From assembly GCA_020073605.1 (NCBI GenBank), contig JAIQEW010000002.1:1-64000 (forward strand): a DNA stretch of 64,000 nucleotides, given 5' to 3'. The DNA is from Terriglobia bacterium (GTDB lineage: Bacteria; Acidobacteriota; Terriglobia; Acidiferrales; UBA7541). Shown in pieces: positions 1 through 7,861 of the stretch. Below the pieces are notes generated by a model that was given only the letters and a program-made list of their open reading frames with translations, had not been told where the DNA came from and ran no database searches. Made by a program: the position numbers and the translations under genes. Position 1 is the stretch's first letter. The number at the start of each line of letters is the position of its first letter.

Positions 1-158
1 GGAGCGAAACTGGAGGAATTGCGCGAACGGATCGACAGCATGGACGACCAGCTCATCGATATCCTCGCAAAAAGGATGGCTGTCTCCGAGGAGATCGGGC
101 GCTGCAAACGGGAGAACAACATCTCCATCTTCCAGCGTGCCCGGTGGGACGACATCGT
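1..158 (+). pseudogene. Chorismate mutase (AroQ-type) fragment, cut at both ends
   Basis: Frame 1 encodes a type II chorismate mutase helix containing LRERIDSMDDQLIDILAKRM, followed by IFQRARWDDIV. Chorismate mutase turns chorismate into prephenate on the way to Phe and Tyr. The segment is open at the window edge, so it may be the C-terminal mutase domain of a DAHP synthase/chorismate mutase fusion of the Bacteroidetes type; that origin is inference. The similarity ends near RWDDIV around 155-160, where a different protein begins in another frame. The remaining mutase helices and the natural stop are missing. Confidence 0.7.
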
Positions 159-160
159 GA

Positions 161-442
161 GAAGCCGGGTTCGCCGACGAGGCGGCGGATTACCTGCGTT
201 TCCAGACCGGCATCCTGCGGAAGTACTGCGGCCGGCGCCAGTGGATCACGAGCAACTTCATGCATCTGTTCGGTGCGGTGAACCCGGCATTGCTCGGCAA
301 TGATTTCGAAATCATCACCTGGACGCATTACCCCGCCCACGGAAACCTGAACGAAGGCCCGCTCGGGTTCCGCCTCGGCAGCGCGGCGGAGATGTCGTTC
401 TCGCACGACTTTCATCGCGGCATCAACGGCTTTGAAGGCCTG
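161..442 (+). pseudogene. GH42-like beta-galactosidase internal fragment
   Basis: Frame 2 from 161 encodes about 93 residues with no start or stop of its own; an in-frame TGA lies just upstream at 158-160. Visible motifs are EAADYLRFQ, QWITSNFM, ITWTHYPAHG and SFSHDFHRGINGFEGLM. They resemble the TIM-barrel part of glycoside hydrolase family 42, which hydrolyses terminal beta-galactosides. The fragment ends where the catalytic-nucleophile region (family pattern like MELQPG) would begin. It is an internal slice of a gene of about 650-700 codons, joined to unrelated sequence on both sides. Confidence 0.65.
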
Positions 443-1567
443 ATGGTGTGCGTGATGGTGAGCGCCTCGGGATCGACCTTGAGCTCGATGAGCGCGGGGC
501 CGCCCGTGACCTGGGCGCGCTCGAACGCCGGCGCGAACTCTGCGGTGCGCGTGACCGTCTCGCCGGAGATGCCGTAAGAGCGCGCGAGCGCGGCGAAATC
601 GGGATTGACCAGCGCGGTGGCGATGACCCGGCCGGGGAAATGCCGCTCCTGATGCGTGCGGATCGTGCCGTACATGCCGTTATTGACGATGAGCACGATG
701 ACGCCGACCTTGTGCTGCGCCACCGTCGCCAGCTCCTGCCCCGTCATCAGGAAATCGCCGTCGCCGGCGACGCACACCACAATGCGATCGGGGTGGAGGA
801 TCTTGGCGCCCACCGCGGCCGGGAAGCCGTAGCCCATCGAGCCGCTCGTCGGGGCAAGCTGCGAGCCGAGCTTGCGGTAGCGGTAGAAGCGATGGACCCA
901 GGTGGCGAAATTGCCGGCGCCGTTGGTGACGATCGCGTCGGGCGGCAACTGCGTGTCGAGCCACAGCATGATCTCGCCCAATTGAATCTCGCCGGGCGAG
1001 CGCGGCGGCTTGCGCCAGGCGAGGTACTCCGCATGCGCCGCCTTGGTCGCCTCGGCCCAGGCCGGATCGGCGATCGGCGCGAGCGCCGCAACCGCGGCGG
1101 CGAAGCCGCGCGGCGTCGCCGGGATCGCCAGCGCCGGCTGGTAGACGCGGCCGAGCTCGTCGGGATCGGGATGGACATGCACCAGCCGCTGCCTGGGCGC
1201 GGGAATGTCGATGAGGGTGTAGCCGCCCGTGGTCGCTTCGCCGAGACGGCCGCCGAGGGCGATCAGCAGATCCGAGGCGGTGATGCGCTGGGCGAGCTTC
1301 GGGTTGACGCCCAGCCCGACGTCGCCGGCGTAGCAGGGATGGTCGTTGTCGAAGCGGTCCTGGCGGCGGAAGGCGCAGCCGACCGGAAGCGCGTTGGCCG
1401 CGGCGAAGGCCTCGATGCGCGACACCGCTTCGCCATCCCAGGCGCTGCCGCCGAGCAGCAGGAAAGGCCGCTGCGCTCTCGCGAGGAGCGCGCGCAGTTC
1501 GGCCATCGGCGCCGCGCCCGGCCAGGCCTCGACCGGCGCGAAGGGCTGGGCGTCCTCGACCTCCCAC
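442..1567 (-). pseudogene. Acetolactate-synthase-like ThDP enzyme, N-terminal domain missing
   Basis: The minus strand encodes the central and C-terminal domains of a thiamine-diphosphate enzyme of the acetolactate synthase/benzoylformate decarboxylase superfamily. The central domain starts near AQPFAPVEAWPG and contains LLLGGSAWDGEAVSRIEAFA and LIALGGRLGEATTGGYTLID. The ThDP-binding domain has SGSMGYGFPAAVGAK and the GDGDFLMTGQELA...VNNGMYGTIR signature. The N-terminal pyrimidine-binding domain (about 170 residues, with the catalytic Glu) is absent, because similarity starts abruptly at about 1567. The last residues before the stop at 412 do not look native. The exact substrate cannot be assigned. 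Confidence 0.75.
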
Positions 1568-1573
1568 CCTCTA

Positions 1574-1801
1574 TCAAGCCAGCGCCAGCGGTTCCCGTAT
1601 ATCGATTCCCGCCTGCCGCAGCAGCCGTGCGACCGCATCCTGTTTCAGCCTCGACGCATCGAATTCCACGCGCACCGTCTGTTCTTTCGGATTGAATTGC
1701 ACCCGGCGTACTCCATACACTTCGCGCATGCTGTCGATCGCCCGCAGTTCGTTTTCTCCCGGCGCGGCTCCATAGCGGAACACCACCTCCAAATAAGTCA
1801 T
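1574..1801 (-). CDS. Small HMA-like (heavy-metal-associated fold) protein
   Basis: A 75-residue protein starting MTYLEVVFRYGAAPGENELR and ending at a TGA at 1574. The pattern RAIDSMREVYGVRRVQFNPKEQ...VRVEFDASRLKQDAVARLL matches the beta-alpha-beta-beta-alpha-beta layout of HMA domains. The metal-binding CxxC is missing: the family's first loop is replaced by GAAPGEN. Metal binding is therefore doubtful, and a degenerate HMA or regulatory role is possible. The start is supported only by a weak AAGGG upstream. It is the one apparently intact gene in the mosaic left end, upstream of and divergent from the copper ATPase fragment. Confidence 0.55.
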   Translation of the reverse strand: MTYLEVVFRYGAAPGENELRAIDSMREVYGVRRVQFNPKEQTVRVEFDASRLKQDAVARLLRQAGIDIREPLALA

Positions 1802-1916
1802 GGTGTGAAAGCCCTTCTGTATGATGAGGTTGGATCTGTCCCGCCGTCGCGGGACGAATCCAATATAGAGCATCGGCAATCAAACAGCCTAGAGCCGATC
1901 TCACAAATCTCCCAGC

Positions 1917-1998
1917 CCGTAGGGCGGCATTCATTAACCCAGGGCGCAAGCCCTGGGTGAGCCAGGAAAGGAGAACGAGTCCCGCAGGGACGGCACGA
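1917..1998. repeat. Dispersed hairpin repeat with GCAA tetraloop
   Basis: An intergenic element holds a perfect 9-bp stem, ACCCAGGGC / GCCCTGGGT, at 1937-1958 closed by GCAA. After a short purine-rich spacer comes a smaller hairpin, GTCCC-GCA-GGGAC, at 1979-1991, ending CGGCACGAA. The arrangement resembles short interspersed palindromic elements common in Acidobacteriota and Planctomycetota genomes (recalled, not searched). A related stem with the same GCAA loop occurs near 50433-50450. It lies between divergent genes and probably has no coding role. Confidence 0.6.
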
Positions 1999-2012
1999 AT
2001 TCTGTCTACCGA

Positions 2013-3572
2013 ATGAGCGAATCAAACACCGCAACCGCGCTGGAGAAAGATCCCGTATGCGGGATGAACGTGAATCCTGCCACCGCGAAGCATGTCCATG
2101 CTCACGCCGGCAAGAACTACTATTTCTGCTGCGCCGGTTGCGTGGAAAAATTCAAGGCCGATCCGGAGACGTACCTCCGCAAATCAACCCCCGCCTCAGG
2201 TTTGGTGATGCTCGGGATGCCGTCCGTATTGCCGAAGGTCGATCCGCACCACGCAACGCCCCGGTCTGCAGAAATTCACGTCCCGGTTTCCGCGCGTCCC
2301 GCAACCGCAGCACCTGTCTACGTCTGCCCAATGTGCCCCGAAGTCCGCGAGACCAGGCCCGTACCATGCCCTTCCTGCGGCATGGCCTTGGAGCCTGAGT
2401 TTCCCCTCGTTCCCACGCGCACCGAATACACCTGCCCGATGCATCCCGAAATCGTTCGGACCGAGCCCGGCTCCTGCCCGATCTGCGGCATGGCGCTCGA
2501 ACCGCGCACGGTTACGGCGACCGCAGAGGATAATCCTGAACTCCGTGACATGAGCCGCCGCTTCTGGGTCAGCGCCATCCTTACTGCGCCGCTGCTCGCC
2601 GTCGCGATGGCCGCCATGATCTGGGAGATGCCACTGCACCGCATCCTGGGCGGCAAGTCTCTTCCCTGGCTCGAGTTCGCGCTGGCAACGCCCGTTGTGC
2701 TGTGGGGCGGATGGCCTTTCTTTCAGCGCTTCTGGACGTCGCTCGCGAATCGCAGTCCGAATATGTTCACGCTGATCGGTCTCGGCACAGGCGTAGCGTA
2801 CGGATACAGCGTCGTTGCCACCGTTGCACCGCAAGTGTTCCCCGACTCGCTTCGTGGCATGGGTGGATATCCCGACGTTTACTTCGAAGCCGCTGCCGCG
2901 ATAACGACGCTGGTCTTGCTGGGACAAGTCATGGAACTGCGCGCCCGCAGCCGCACCAGCGCTGCCATCCGGGCGCTGCTTGATCTGAGCCCGAAGACAG
3001 CGCGCCTGCTCACCTCCGACGGCGGCGAGAAAGACGTCCCGCTTGAACAGGTAAAACCCGGCGACCGCCTGCGCGTTCGCCCGGGAGAGAAAGTTCCCGT
3101 AGACGGCGTGGTTCTCGACGGCGCCAGTGCCGTCGACGAGTCGATGATCACGGGCGAGTCCATGCACGTCGAAAAGCACGCTGCGGACAAGGTCGTTGGT
3201 GCGACCATCAACGGAACCGGTTCGTTCGTCATGCGCGCCGAGCGCGTCGGTTCTGAGACGCTGCTCGCCCGAATCGTGCAAATGGTCAGCCAGGCTCAGC
3301 GCAGCCGGGCTCCGATTCAGGGCCTGGCGGACCGGGTCGCTGCTTTCTTCGTGCCCGCCGTGGTAGGCATAGCGGTCGTGACCTTCGCCGCCTGGTTTCT
3401 TGCCGGCCCACAACCGCGCCTCGCACATGCTCTCGTAAATGCAGTTGCAGTCCTGATCATCGCTTGCCCCTGCGCACTCGGCCTGGCCACGCCCATGGCG
3501 ATCATGGTTGGCACCGGCCGCGGCGCTCACGCCGGAGTCCTGATCAAGAACGCCGAGGCCCTGGAGGAATTC
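2013..3572 (+). pseudogene. copA: Copper/heavy-metal P1B-type ATPase, C-terminal part lost
   Basis: About 520 residues of a CopA/CopB-like exporter. In order: an N-terminal YHS-type metal domain (DPVCGMNVN...[12 protein letters not shown], residues about 13-55); two metal-binding repeats (YVCPMCPE...[10 protein letters not shown] and YTCPMHPE...[10 protein letters not shown]); four membrane helices; the actuator domain with [11 protein letters not shown]; and the transmembrane CPC ion site in [16 protein letters not shown]. Similarity stops at [10 protein letters not shown], just before where DKTGT should be. The P- and N-domains are absent, so this fragment could not hydrolyse ATP. Beyond about 3570 the frame only reads antisense purE. 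Confidence 0.9.
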
Positions 3573-3915
3573 CAGCGGGCATCTGCACGGTCGAAAGCAG
3601 CGCATCCAAACCGTTCAACGAAGTCGTCGCCATCGGGACGCCGATCACAGGCAGCGTCGTGCAGGCGGCCATCACTCCCGCAAGATGTGCCGCCCCCCCT
3701 GCTGCCGCGATGATCACTTTCAAGCCGCGGCCCGCTGCGCTGTCTGCGTATTCGTGCGCCCGGTCCGGGGTACGATGCGCGGAGAGAACTTCCATCTCAT
3801 ACGGGATGCCGAACTTCTCGAGCGTCTTCGCAGCCTCGCTCATCACCGGGAAGTCGGTGTCCGATCCCATGACGATTCCCACGTGCGGCGCTACGTGTTT
3901 GCCAGCCGTCGTCAC
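3570..3915 (-). CDS. purE: N5-CAIR mutase PurE, C-terminus missing
   Basis: PurE converts N5-carboxyaminoimidazole ribonucleotide to CAIR in purine synthesis. The sequence shows [48 protein letters not shown] and [10 protein letters not shown]. It is recognisable up to VQMPAGIP and then changes to unrelated residues, so the last 30-40 residues of the usual ~165 are missing at the junction with the ATPase fragment. The start is the GTG at 3915, with GAGGAG about 8 nt upstream. A longer reading from the TTG at 3951 would run into a hairpin repeat. It lies 91 nt downstream of purD on the same strand. Confidence 0.88.
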
Positions 3916-3937
3916 TTTCCCCGTCTCCTCTTCGGAA

Positions 3938-3996
3938 GGGCGGGGTTTCAACCCCGCCGTTCACGCGCTTCACAAACAGAGGTTTCAACCCCTGAA
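3938..3996. repeat. Paired hairpin repeats between purD and purE
   Basis: A near-perfect inverted repeat GGCGGGGTT-TC-AACCCCGCC lies at 3939-3958. An imperfect one, CAGAGGTTTCAACCCCTG, follows at about 3977-3994. Both share the core of the GGGCGGGTTTCAAACCCGCCC family seen at 22992-23020 and 54891-54950. In the purD-purE transcript they could form an intercistronic hairpin, but no T-run follows. Confidence 0.55.
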
Positions 3997-4006
3997 GCAT
4001 CCATTG

Positions 4007-5293
4007 CTAGACCGCAGCGTGTCCCTTCGCTGCCTTTGCGCCGATGTCCTTGCGGTAGTGCGCGCCTTCGATCTTGATTCGGCTCGCGGCTTCGTACGCA
4101 ACTCGCCGCGCGGCCGAGAGGTCTTCGCCCATCGCGGTCACCACCAGCACTCTACCACCGTTTGTGTAGCAGACGCCGCCCTCGCGCCTCGTCCCTGCAT
4201 GAAACACAACCGCGCCCGGCACCTTCGCCGCTTCCTCAAGCCCGTGAATCGGCACGCCTGTCTGCGGATCGGCCGGATAGCCTTTTGAAGCGATCACCAC
4301 GCACACGCTCGCTCCCGGAAACCATTTCGCCTCGACCGCGCTCAGGTCGCCGAGCGCCGCCTGCATGCACGCCTGCGCCAGATCGAAATCCGCGCGCGGC
4401 AGGACTGCTTCCGTCTCCGGATCGCCGAGCCGGCAATTGTATTCGAGCACCTTCGGCCCATCCGCCGTCAGCATCAATCCGAAGTAAAGAAATCCGCGGT
4501 ACGGCATGCCTTCCTCGCGCAGCCCGTCGAGAGTCGGCTGCACGATCGTACGAATGATTGTCTTCTCGAGCTCCGCGGGCAGAATATCGTCGATCGAATA
4601 AACGCCCATTCCTCCCGTGTTCGGCCCCTCGTCGTTATCAAACGCGCGCTTGTGATCGCGCGCCGGCGCCATGCGAATGAAATTCTTTCCGTCCGTCAGG
4701 ATGATGTAGGAAAGCTCCTCGCCCACAAGCGCCTCTTCCAGCATCACGCGCGTTCCTGCGTCCCCAAATTCGCGCTTCTCCATCACCCGTTCGATGAACG
4801 CCGTCGCTTCCTCCGAAGAAGACGTCACCAGCACTCCCTTGCCCGCGCACAAACCGTCCGCCTTGATCACCAGCGGCCACTCCGCCCAATCGAGCGCCGC
4901 GTGCGCTTCGACCGGCGAATCGCAAATTCCGTACACGTCAGCTGTCGGAATAAAGTGCCGCTCCATGAATTGCTTTGAAAAAATCTTGCTTCCCTCGAGC
5001 TGTGCTGCTTTTCGCTCCGGGCCGAGCAGCGGAAGGCCGCGCTTTGCGAATTCATCGGCGATGCCCAGCGTCAGCGGCAATTCCGGTCCCACAATCGTCA
5101 GATCCGCCCCCAGTTTCGCCGCGAGGTCGGCGGCCGCTTTCACATCTTTCAGGTCCAGCGGCACGCACTCCGCCTCGTTCGCGATTCCGCCGTTTCCGGG
5201 CGCGCACCAGATCTTCTCGACCGAAGCGCTCTGCCGCAGCTTCCAGACGAGCGCGTGTTCGCGTCCGCCGCCGCCGATGACCAGTATCTTCAT
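4007..5293 (-). CDS. purD: Phosphoribosylamine-glycine ligase (GAR synthetase)
   Basis: PurD ligates phosphoribosylamine to glycine with ATP, the second step of purine synthesis. The 428-residue protein is full length for the family. It starts MKILVIGGGGREHALVWKL and shows GPELPLTLGIADEF, the ATP-grasp segment PLVIKADGLCAGKGVLV, DHKRAFDNDEGPNTGGMG and LEYNCRLGDPETEAVLPR. The start is placed at the MKILVIGGGG methionine rather than five codons upstream. It leads a purD-purE run on the minus strand. The cytosolic assignment and role are secure. Confidence 0.97.
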   Translation of the reverse strand: MKILVIGGGGREHALVWKLRQSASVEKIWCAPGNGGIANEAECVPLDLKDVKAAADLAAKLGADLTIVGPELPLTLGIADEFAKRGLPLLGPERKAAQLEGSKIFSKQFMERHFIPTADVYGICDSPVEAHAALDWAEWPLVIKADGLCAGKGVLVTSSSEEATAFIERVMEKREFGDAGTRVMLEEALVGEELSYIILTDGKNFIRMAPARDHKRAFDNDEGPNTGGMGVYSIDDILPAELEKTIIRTIVQPTLDGLREEGMPYRGFLYFGLMLTADGPKVLEYNCRLGDPETEAVLPRADFDLAQACMQAALGDLSAVEAKWFPGASVCVVIASKGYPADPQTGVPIHGLEEAAKVPGAVVFHAGTRREGGVCYTNGGRVLVVTAMGEDLSAARRVAYEAASRIKIEGAHYRKDIGAKAAKGHAAV

Positions 5294-5457
5294 GGAGTTT
5301 CGCCGCAACGAATCAAGAACGATACGGCGGCGCCTCTGTCGGTGTCAACCTTGGAACCTCGATTCATTACCGCCAGAAGACTCATTTACTTTTAAATCGC
5401 TGCCTCACAATGCGTCACCCTTGCTCCCGCGTGCCAAAGGTGATTTCATCTAAAGCG

Positions 5458-6195
5458 ATGCACTGGGATTTCGCACTCATCCTGATTTTCCTGGCCGCGG
5501 CCGTGCCGTGGCTCGGCCGGCGCCGCATTCGCCTCCTGATGCAGTTGCCGGAGACGACGAAGGGGGACCGGCTTACGCTCTATGCCTCCACGGTCGCGTT
5601 TCAATGGATTGCGGCGGCCGTGGTCCTGCTGCGCACCTCCGCCCATCACATTTTGGCATTCCAGCTCGGAATGGACATTCCGAATGCCATTTTGACAGCC
5701 GTCGTATCCGTCCTCCTCGCGGCGCTCATCTTTGCGAATCAGATCATCAGCCTTCGGCGCGTCGTTCTCCGGCCCGCCGAAGCGCAGGGGATGCTCCCCC
5801 AACTCGCGCTGAAAATCTTTCCCCAGGACACTGTCGAACGGCTCGCATTCTTCGCCGTTGTCGTCACGGTTGCCGCGTGCGAGGAGCTCATCTATCGCGG
5901 CTTCGTGCAGCGCGTGATGGAGGATTGGTCCGGCGGCTTTGTCCTCGCAGGCATCCTCGGCTCGGCCGTTCTCTTCGCTTTGGCGCATCTTTACCAGGGC
6001 CGCCGCGGAATCTTCTCGACGTTGGTCGTCGGGATCCTGTTTTCGGCTATTCGGGCGTGGACGGGGAGTCTCGTCCCCTCGCTCGTAGCGCATTTCGTCG
6101 CCGATCTCACGGCTGGCTTTCTTGCGCCATCGATGCTCCGCGCCGCTTTGAGGGGCTCAGGGGATGCTCTAACCCATTCGCCATCAGCGCAGTAA
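5458..6195 (+). CDS. CPBP-family intramembrane glutamic protease
   Basis: A 245-residue, strongly hydrophobic protein with the three CPBP (Abi/CAAX protease-like) motifs: EELIYRGF near residue 140, FALAHLYQG near 175, and a C-terminal HFVADL. The Glu pair and the His residues are the expected catalytic and metal-site residues. Family members cleave CAAX-type or other membrane substrates, or act in bacteriocin self-protection; the substrate here is unknown. The start is set at MHWDFALIL because the first 16 residues of a longer reading are not membrane-like. It is divergent from purD and 33 nt upstream of rsmG. Confidence 0.85.
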   Translation: MHWDFALILIFLAAAVPWLGRRRIRLLMQLPETTKGDRLTLYASTVAFQWIAAAVVLLRTSAHHILAFQLGMDIPNAILTAVVSVLLAALIFANQIISLRRVVLRPAEAQGMLPQLALKIFPQDTVERLAFFAVVVTVAACEELIYRGFVQRVMEDWSGGFVLAGILGSAVLFALAHLYQGRRGIFSTLVVGILFSAIRAWTGSLVPSLVAHFVADLTAGFLAPSMLRAALRGSGDALTHSPSAQ

Positions 6196-6209
6196 TGGAT
6201 TCTTGCCTA

Positions 6210-6231
6210 TATACTACATAAATAGTTTATG
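6210..6231 (+). promoter_or_regulatory. Possible -10 box very close to the rsmG start
   Basis: TATACT at 6210-6215 matches five of six -10 positions and ends 13 nt before the rsmG ATG at 6229. No clear -35 box or Shine-Dalgarno site is visible. If used, the transcript would have almost no leader. This is inference from sequence only. Confidence 0.3.
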
Positions 6232-6861
6232 AGAAACTCTCTTTCAGACGCCGAAATCGGCCAATTGCTCCTCCCGTATGGATATCGGCCAGATCCGCGA
6301 TTCTGCGAGAGGCTCAGGGCCTATATTTCGCTTCTTCTGCGCTGGAACAGCAAGATTTCGCTGACAACGGTAACTGACCCAGCCGAAATCTTGAAATTTC
6401 ACTTCGGAGAGAGCCTTTTCGCTGTTTCCGCAGCGCCAATCAAGAGAAGTCGGCTCGCCGACGTTGGATCCGGCGCCGGTTTTCCAGGATTTCCGATCGC
6501 CATGGCGGTCCCAGGCCTCGATCTGACTTTAATCGAGTCGAATGCAAAGAAGTGCGCCTTTCTCTCGGAAGTTGTGCGATCGCTCGAACTCGATGGTGTC
6601 ACCGTCTTTCACGGACGCATGGAAGATCTTCAGGCCGATTCCGGGAAGTTTGACTTCATCACTGCGCGGGCTCTCGGTCAGCATGGCGAGCTTCTTTCAT
6701 GGGCGGCTGGCCATCTTGCTCCATCCGGCCGCGTGGTCCTGTGGCTCGGCGAAGAGGATGCGGACAGCATTTCGCGGAACATTGGATGGAAATGGCGGGA
6801 TCGAGTGCTCATTCCGGGATCGAAGCGGCGATACCTGCTCGTGGGCTCGCCGAAGGCGTGA
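6229..6861 (+). CDS. rsmG: 16S rRNA (guanine527-N7)-methyltransferase RsmG
   Basis: RsmG (GidB) methylates G527 of 16S rRNA using SAM. The 210-residue protein has the family features YISLLLRWNSKISLTTV near residues 30-48, the SAM-binding loop LADVGSGAGFPGFPIAMA near 83-100, and ITARALGQ near 143. Length is normal. rsmG often sits beside parAB near the origin, and here it ends 11 nt before the first parS and about 110 nt before parA. The usual upstream partner mnmG is replaced by a CPBP protease gene. Confidence 0.95.
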   Translation: MRNSLSDAEIGQLLLPYGYRPDPRFCERLRAYISLLLRWNSKISLTTVTDPAEILKFHFGESLFAVSAAPIKRSRLADVGSGAGFPGFPIAMAVPGLDLTLIESNAKKCAFLSEVVRSLELDGVTVFHGRMEDLQADSGKFDFITARALGQHGELLSWAAGHLAPSGRVVLWLGEEDADSISRNIGWKWRDRVLIPGSKRRYLLVGSPKA

Positions 6862-6872
6862 TTCTGCGAAAT

Positions 6873-6888
6873 TGTTCCACGTGGAACA
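6873..6888. promoter_or_regulatory. parS site 1
   Basis: TGTTCCACGTGGAACA is a perfect 16-bp palindrome of the chromosomal parS type bound by ParB. It sits between rsmG and parA, 13 bp from a second site. Confidence 0.92.
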
Positions 6889-6901
6889 CTTATATCCAGA
6901 A

Positions 6902-6917
6902 TGTTCCACGTGAAACA
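6902..6917. promoter_or_regulatory. parS site 2
   Basis: TGTTCCACGTGAAACA matches the TGTTnCACGTGAAACA parS consensus exactly. ParB loading here would nucleate the partition complex. The site lies just upstream of the likely parA promoter, so autoregulation is plausible. Confidence 0.93.
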
Positions 6918-6919
6918 TC

Positions 6920-6949
6920 TTGCACACATGAAAATCTTTCTGCTACATT
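6920..6949 (+). promoter_or_regulatory. Candidate parA promoter next to parS
   Basis: TTGCAC at 6920-6925 and an extended -10 TGcTACATT (TACATT at 6944-6949) are separated by 18 bp. They lie about 25 nt upstream of the parA start and 2 nt after parS site 2, so bound ParB could occlude the promoter. Pattern-based only. Confidence 0.4.
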
Positions 6950-6973
6950 CACGATTCAGACTGGGGGAATCGT

Positions 6974-7861
6974 TTGGCGCGAATTATCGCCATCGCCAAC
7001 CAAAAGGGCGGCGTTGGAAAGACCACTACCGCGGTAAATCTCGGTGCCTCTCTTGCTGCTTCCGAGCAGAAAACCCTCATCATCGACTCTGATCCGCAGG
7101 GAAATGCCACCAGTGCGCTCGGATTTCCGAAAGACCCGGCGCGCCGCACGCTCTACCAAGCGCTAATCCTCGGAGAGTCGCTCGAAAGAATCCTGATCGA
7201 CGCGCAGGTTGACGGCCTCGATCTCATTCCATCGGACAAGAATCTCGTGGGAGCAGCCGTTGAGCTGGTCTCCATGGAGAATCGAGAGTATCAGCTCAAG
7301 GCACTCATCCAGGGTGTCCGCGAAAAGTACGACTACATTCTGATCGATTGCCCGCCATCGCTCGACCTGCTTACTCTCAACGCTCTCGCTGCCAGCGATT
7401 CCGTCCTCGTCCCGATCCAGTGCGAGTATCTAGCGCTCGAGGGCGTCTCCGAGCTCCTCGACACGCTCATGCGCCTTCGCCGGACGATCAATCCCGCTCT
7501 TTCGATCGAAGGCATTCTCCTAACGATGTACGACGACAGGACCACATTATCGAAGCAGGTCGCCGCTGATCTCCGAAGCTTCTTCGGCGCCCAGGTCTTT
7601 GAAAGCGTGATCCCCAGAAACGTCCGCCTGGCCGAAGCCCCAAGCCACGGCATGCCAGTGATCTTCTACGACATACATAGTAAAGGCGCAGAGAGCTATA
7701 TACAACTAGCTAAGGAGGTTATATCGAATGCCCAGAAACGCGTTGGGCAAGGGTCTGAGCGCGCTGATCAGGGAACCGGAGCCGCAGCCTCAGCAGCCGC
7801 CGCAGGTGGTGGTGTCGGCGGGAGCGGCAGCGGCGGTAGCACCGGCGCTGGCTCCGACTGA
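6974..7861 (+). CDS. parA: Chromosome partitioning ATPase ParA (Soj)
   Basis: ParA is a Walker-type ATPase that forms DNA-bound gradients moving ParB-parS complexes. The protein starts at a TTG preceded by GGGGGA and opens MARIIAIANQKGGVGKTT, with the deviant Walker A lysines at residues 11 and 16. Also visible are IDSDPQGNATSALG and ILIDCPPSLDLLTLNALAA. The normal fold ends near YIQLAKEVI. About 45 further residues, rich in Gly, Ala and Ser, are encoded in a region that overlaps parB out of phase by 134 bp. At 295 residues it is longer than the usual 250-260. Confidence 0.95.
   Translation: MARIIAIANQKGGVGKTTTAVNLGASLAASEQKTLIIDSDPQGNATSALGFPKDPARRTLYQALILGESLERILIDAQVDGLDLIPSDKNLVGAAVELVSMENREYQLKALIQGVREKYDYILIDCPPSLDLLTLNALAASDSVLVPIQCEYLALEGVSELLDTLMRLRRTINPALSIEGILLTMYDDRTTLSKQVAADLRSFFGAQVFESVIPRNVRLAEAPSHGMPVIFYDIHSKGAESYIQLAKEVISNAQKRVGQGSERADQGTGAAASAAAAGGGVGGSGSGGSTGAGSD

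Noticed and set aside
448..1695. Long plus-strand open frame of about 415 codons
   Set aside because: It is the antisense of the ALS-like fragment, with Arg/Ala/Gly-biased nonsense composition caused by high GC.
3464..4288. Continuous plus-strand frame across the copA/purE junction
   Set aside because: Its left part is out of frame with copA and the rest is antisense to purE and purD, so it is not a fusion gene.
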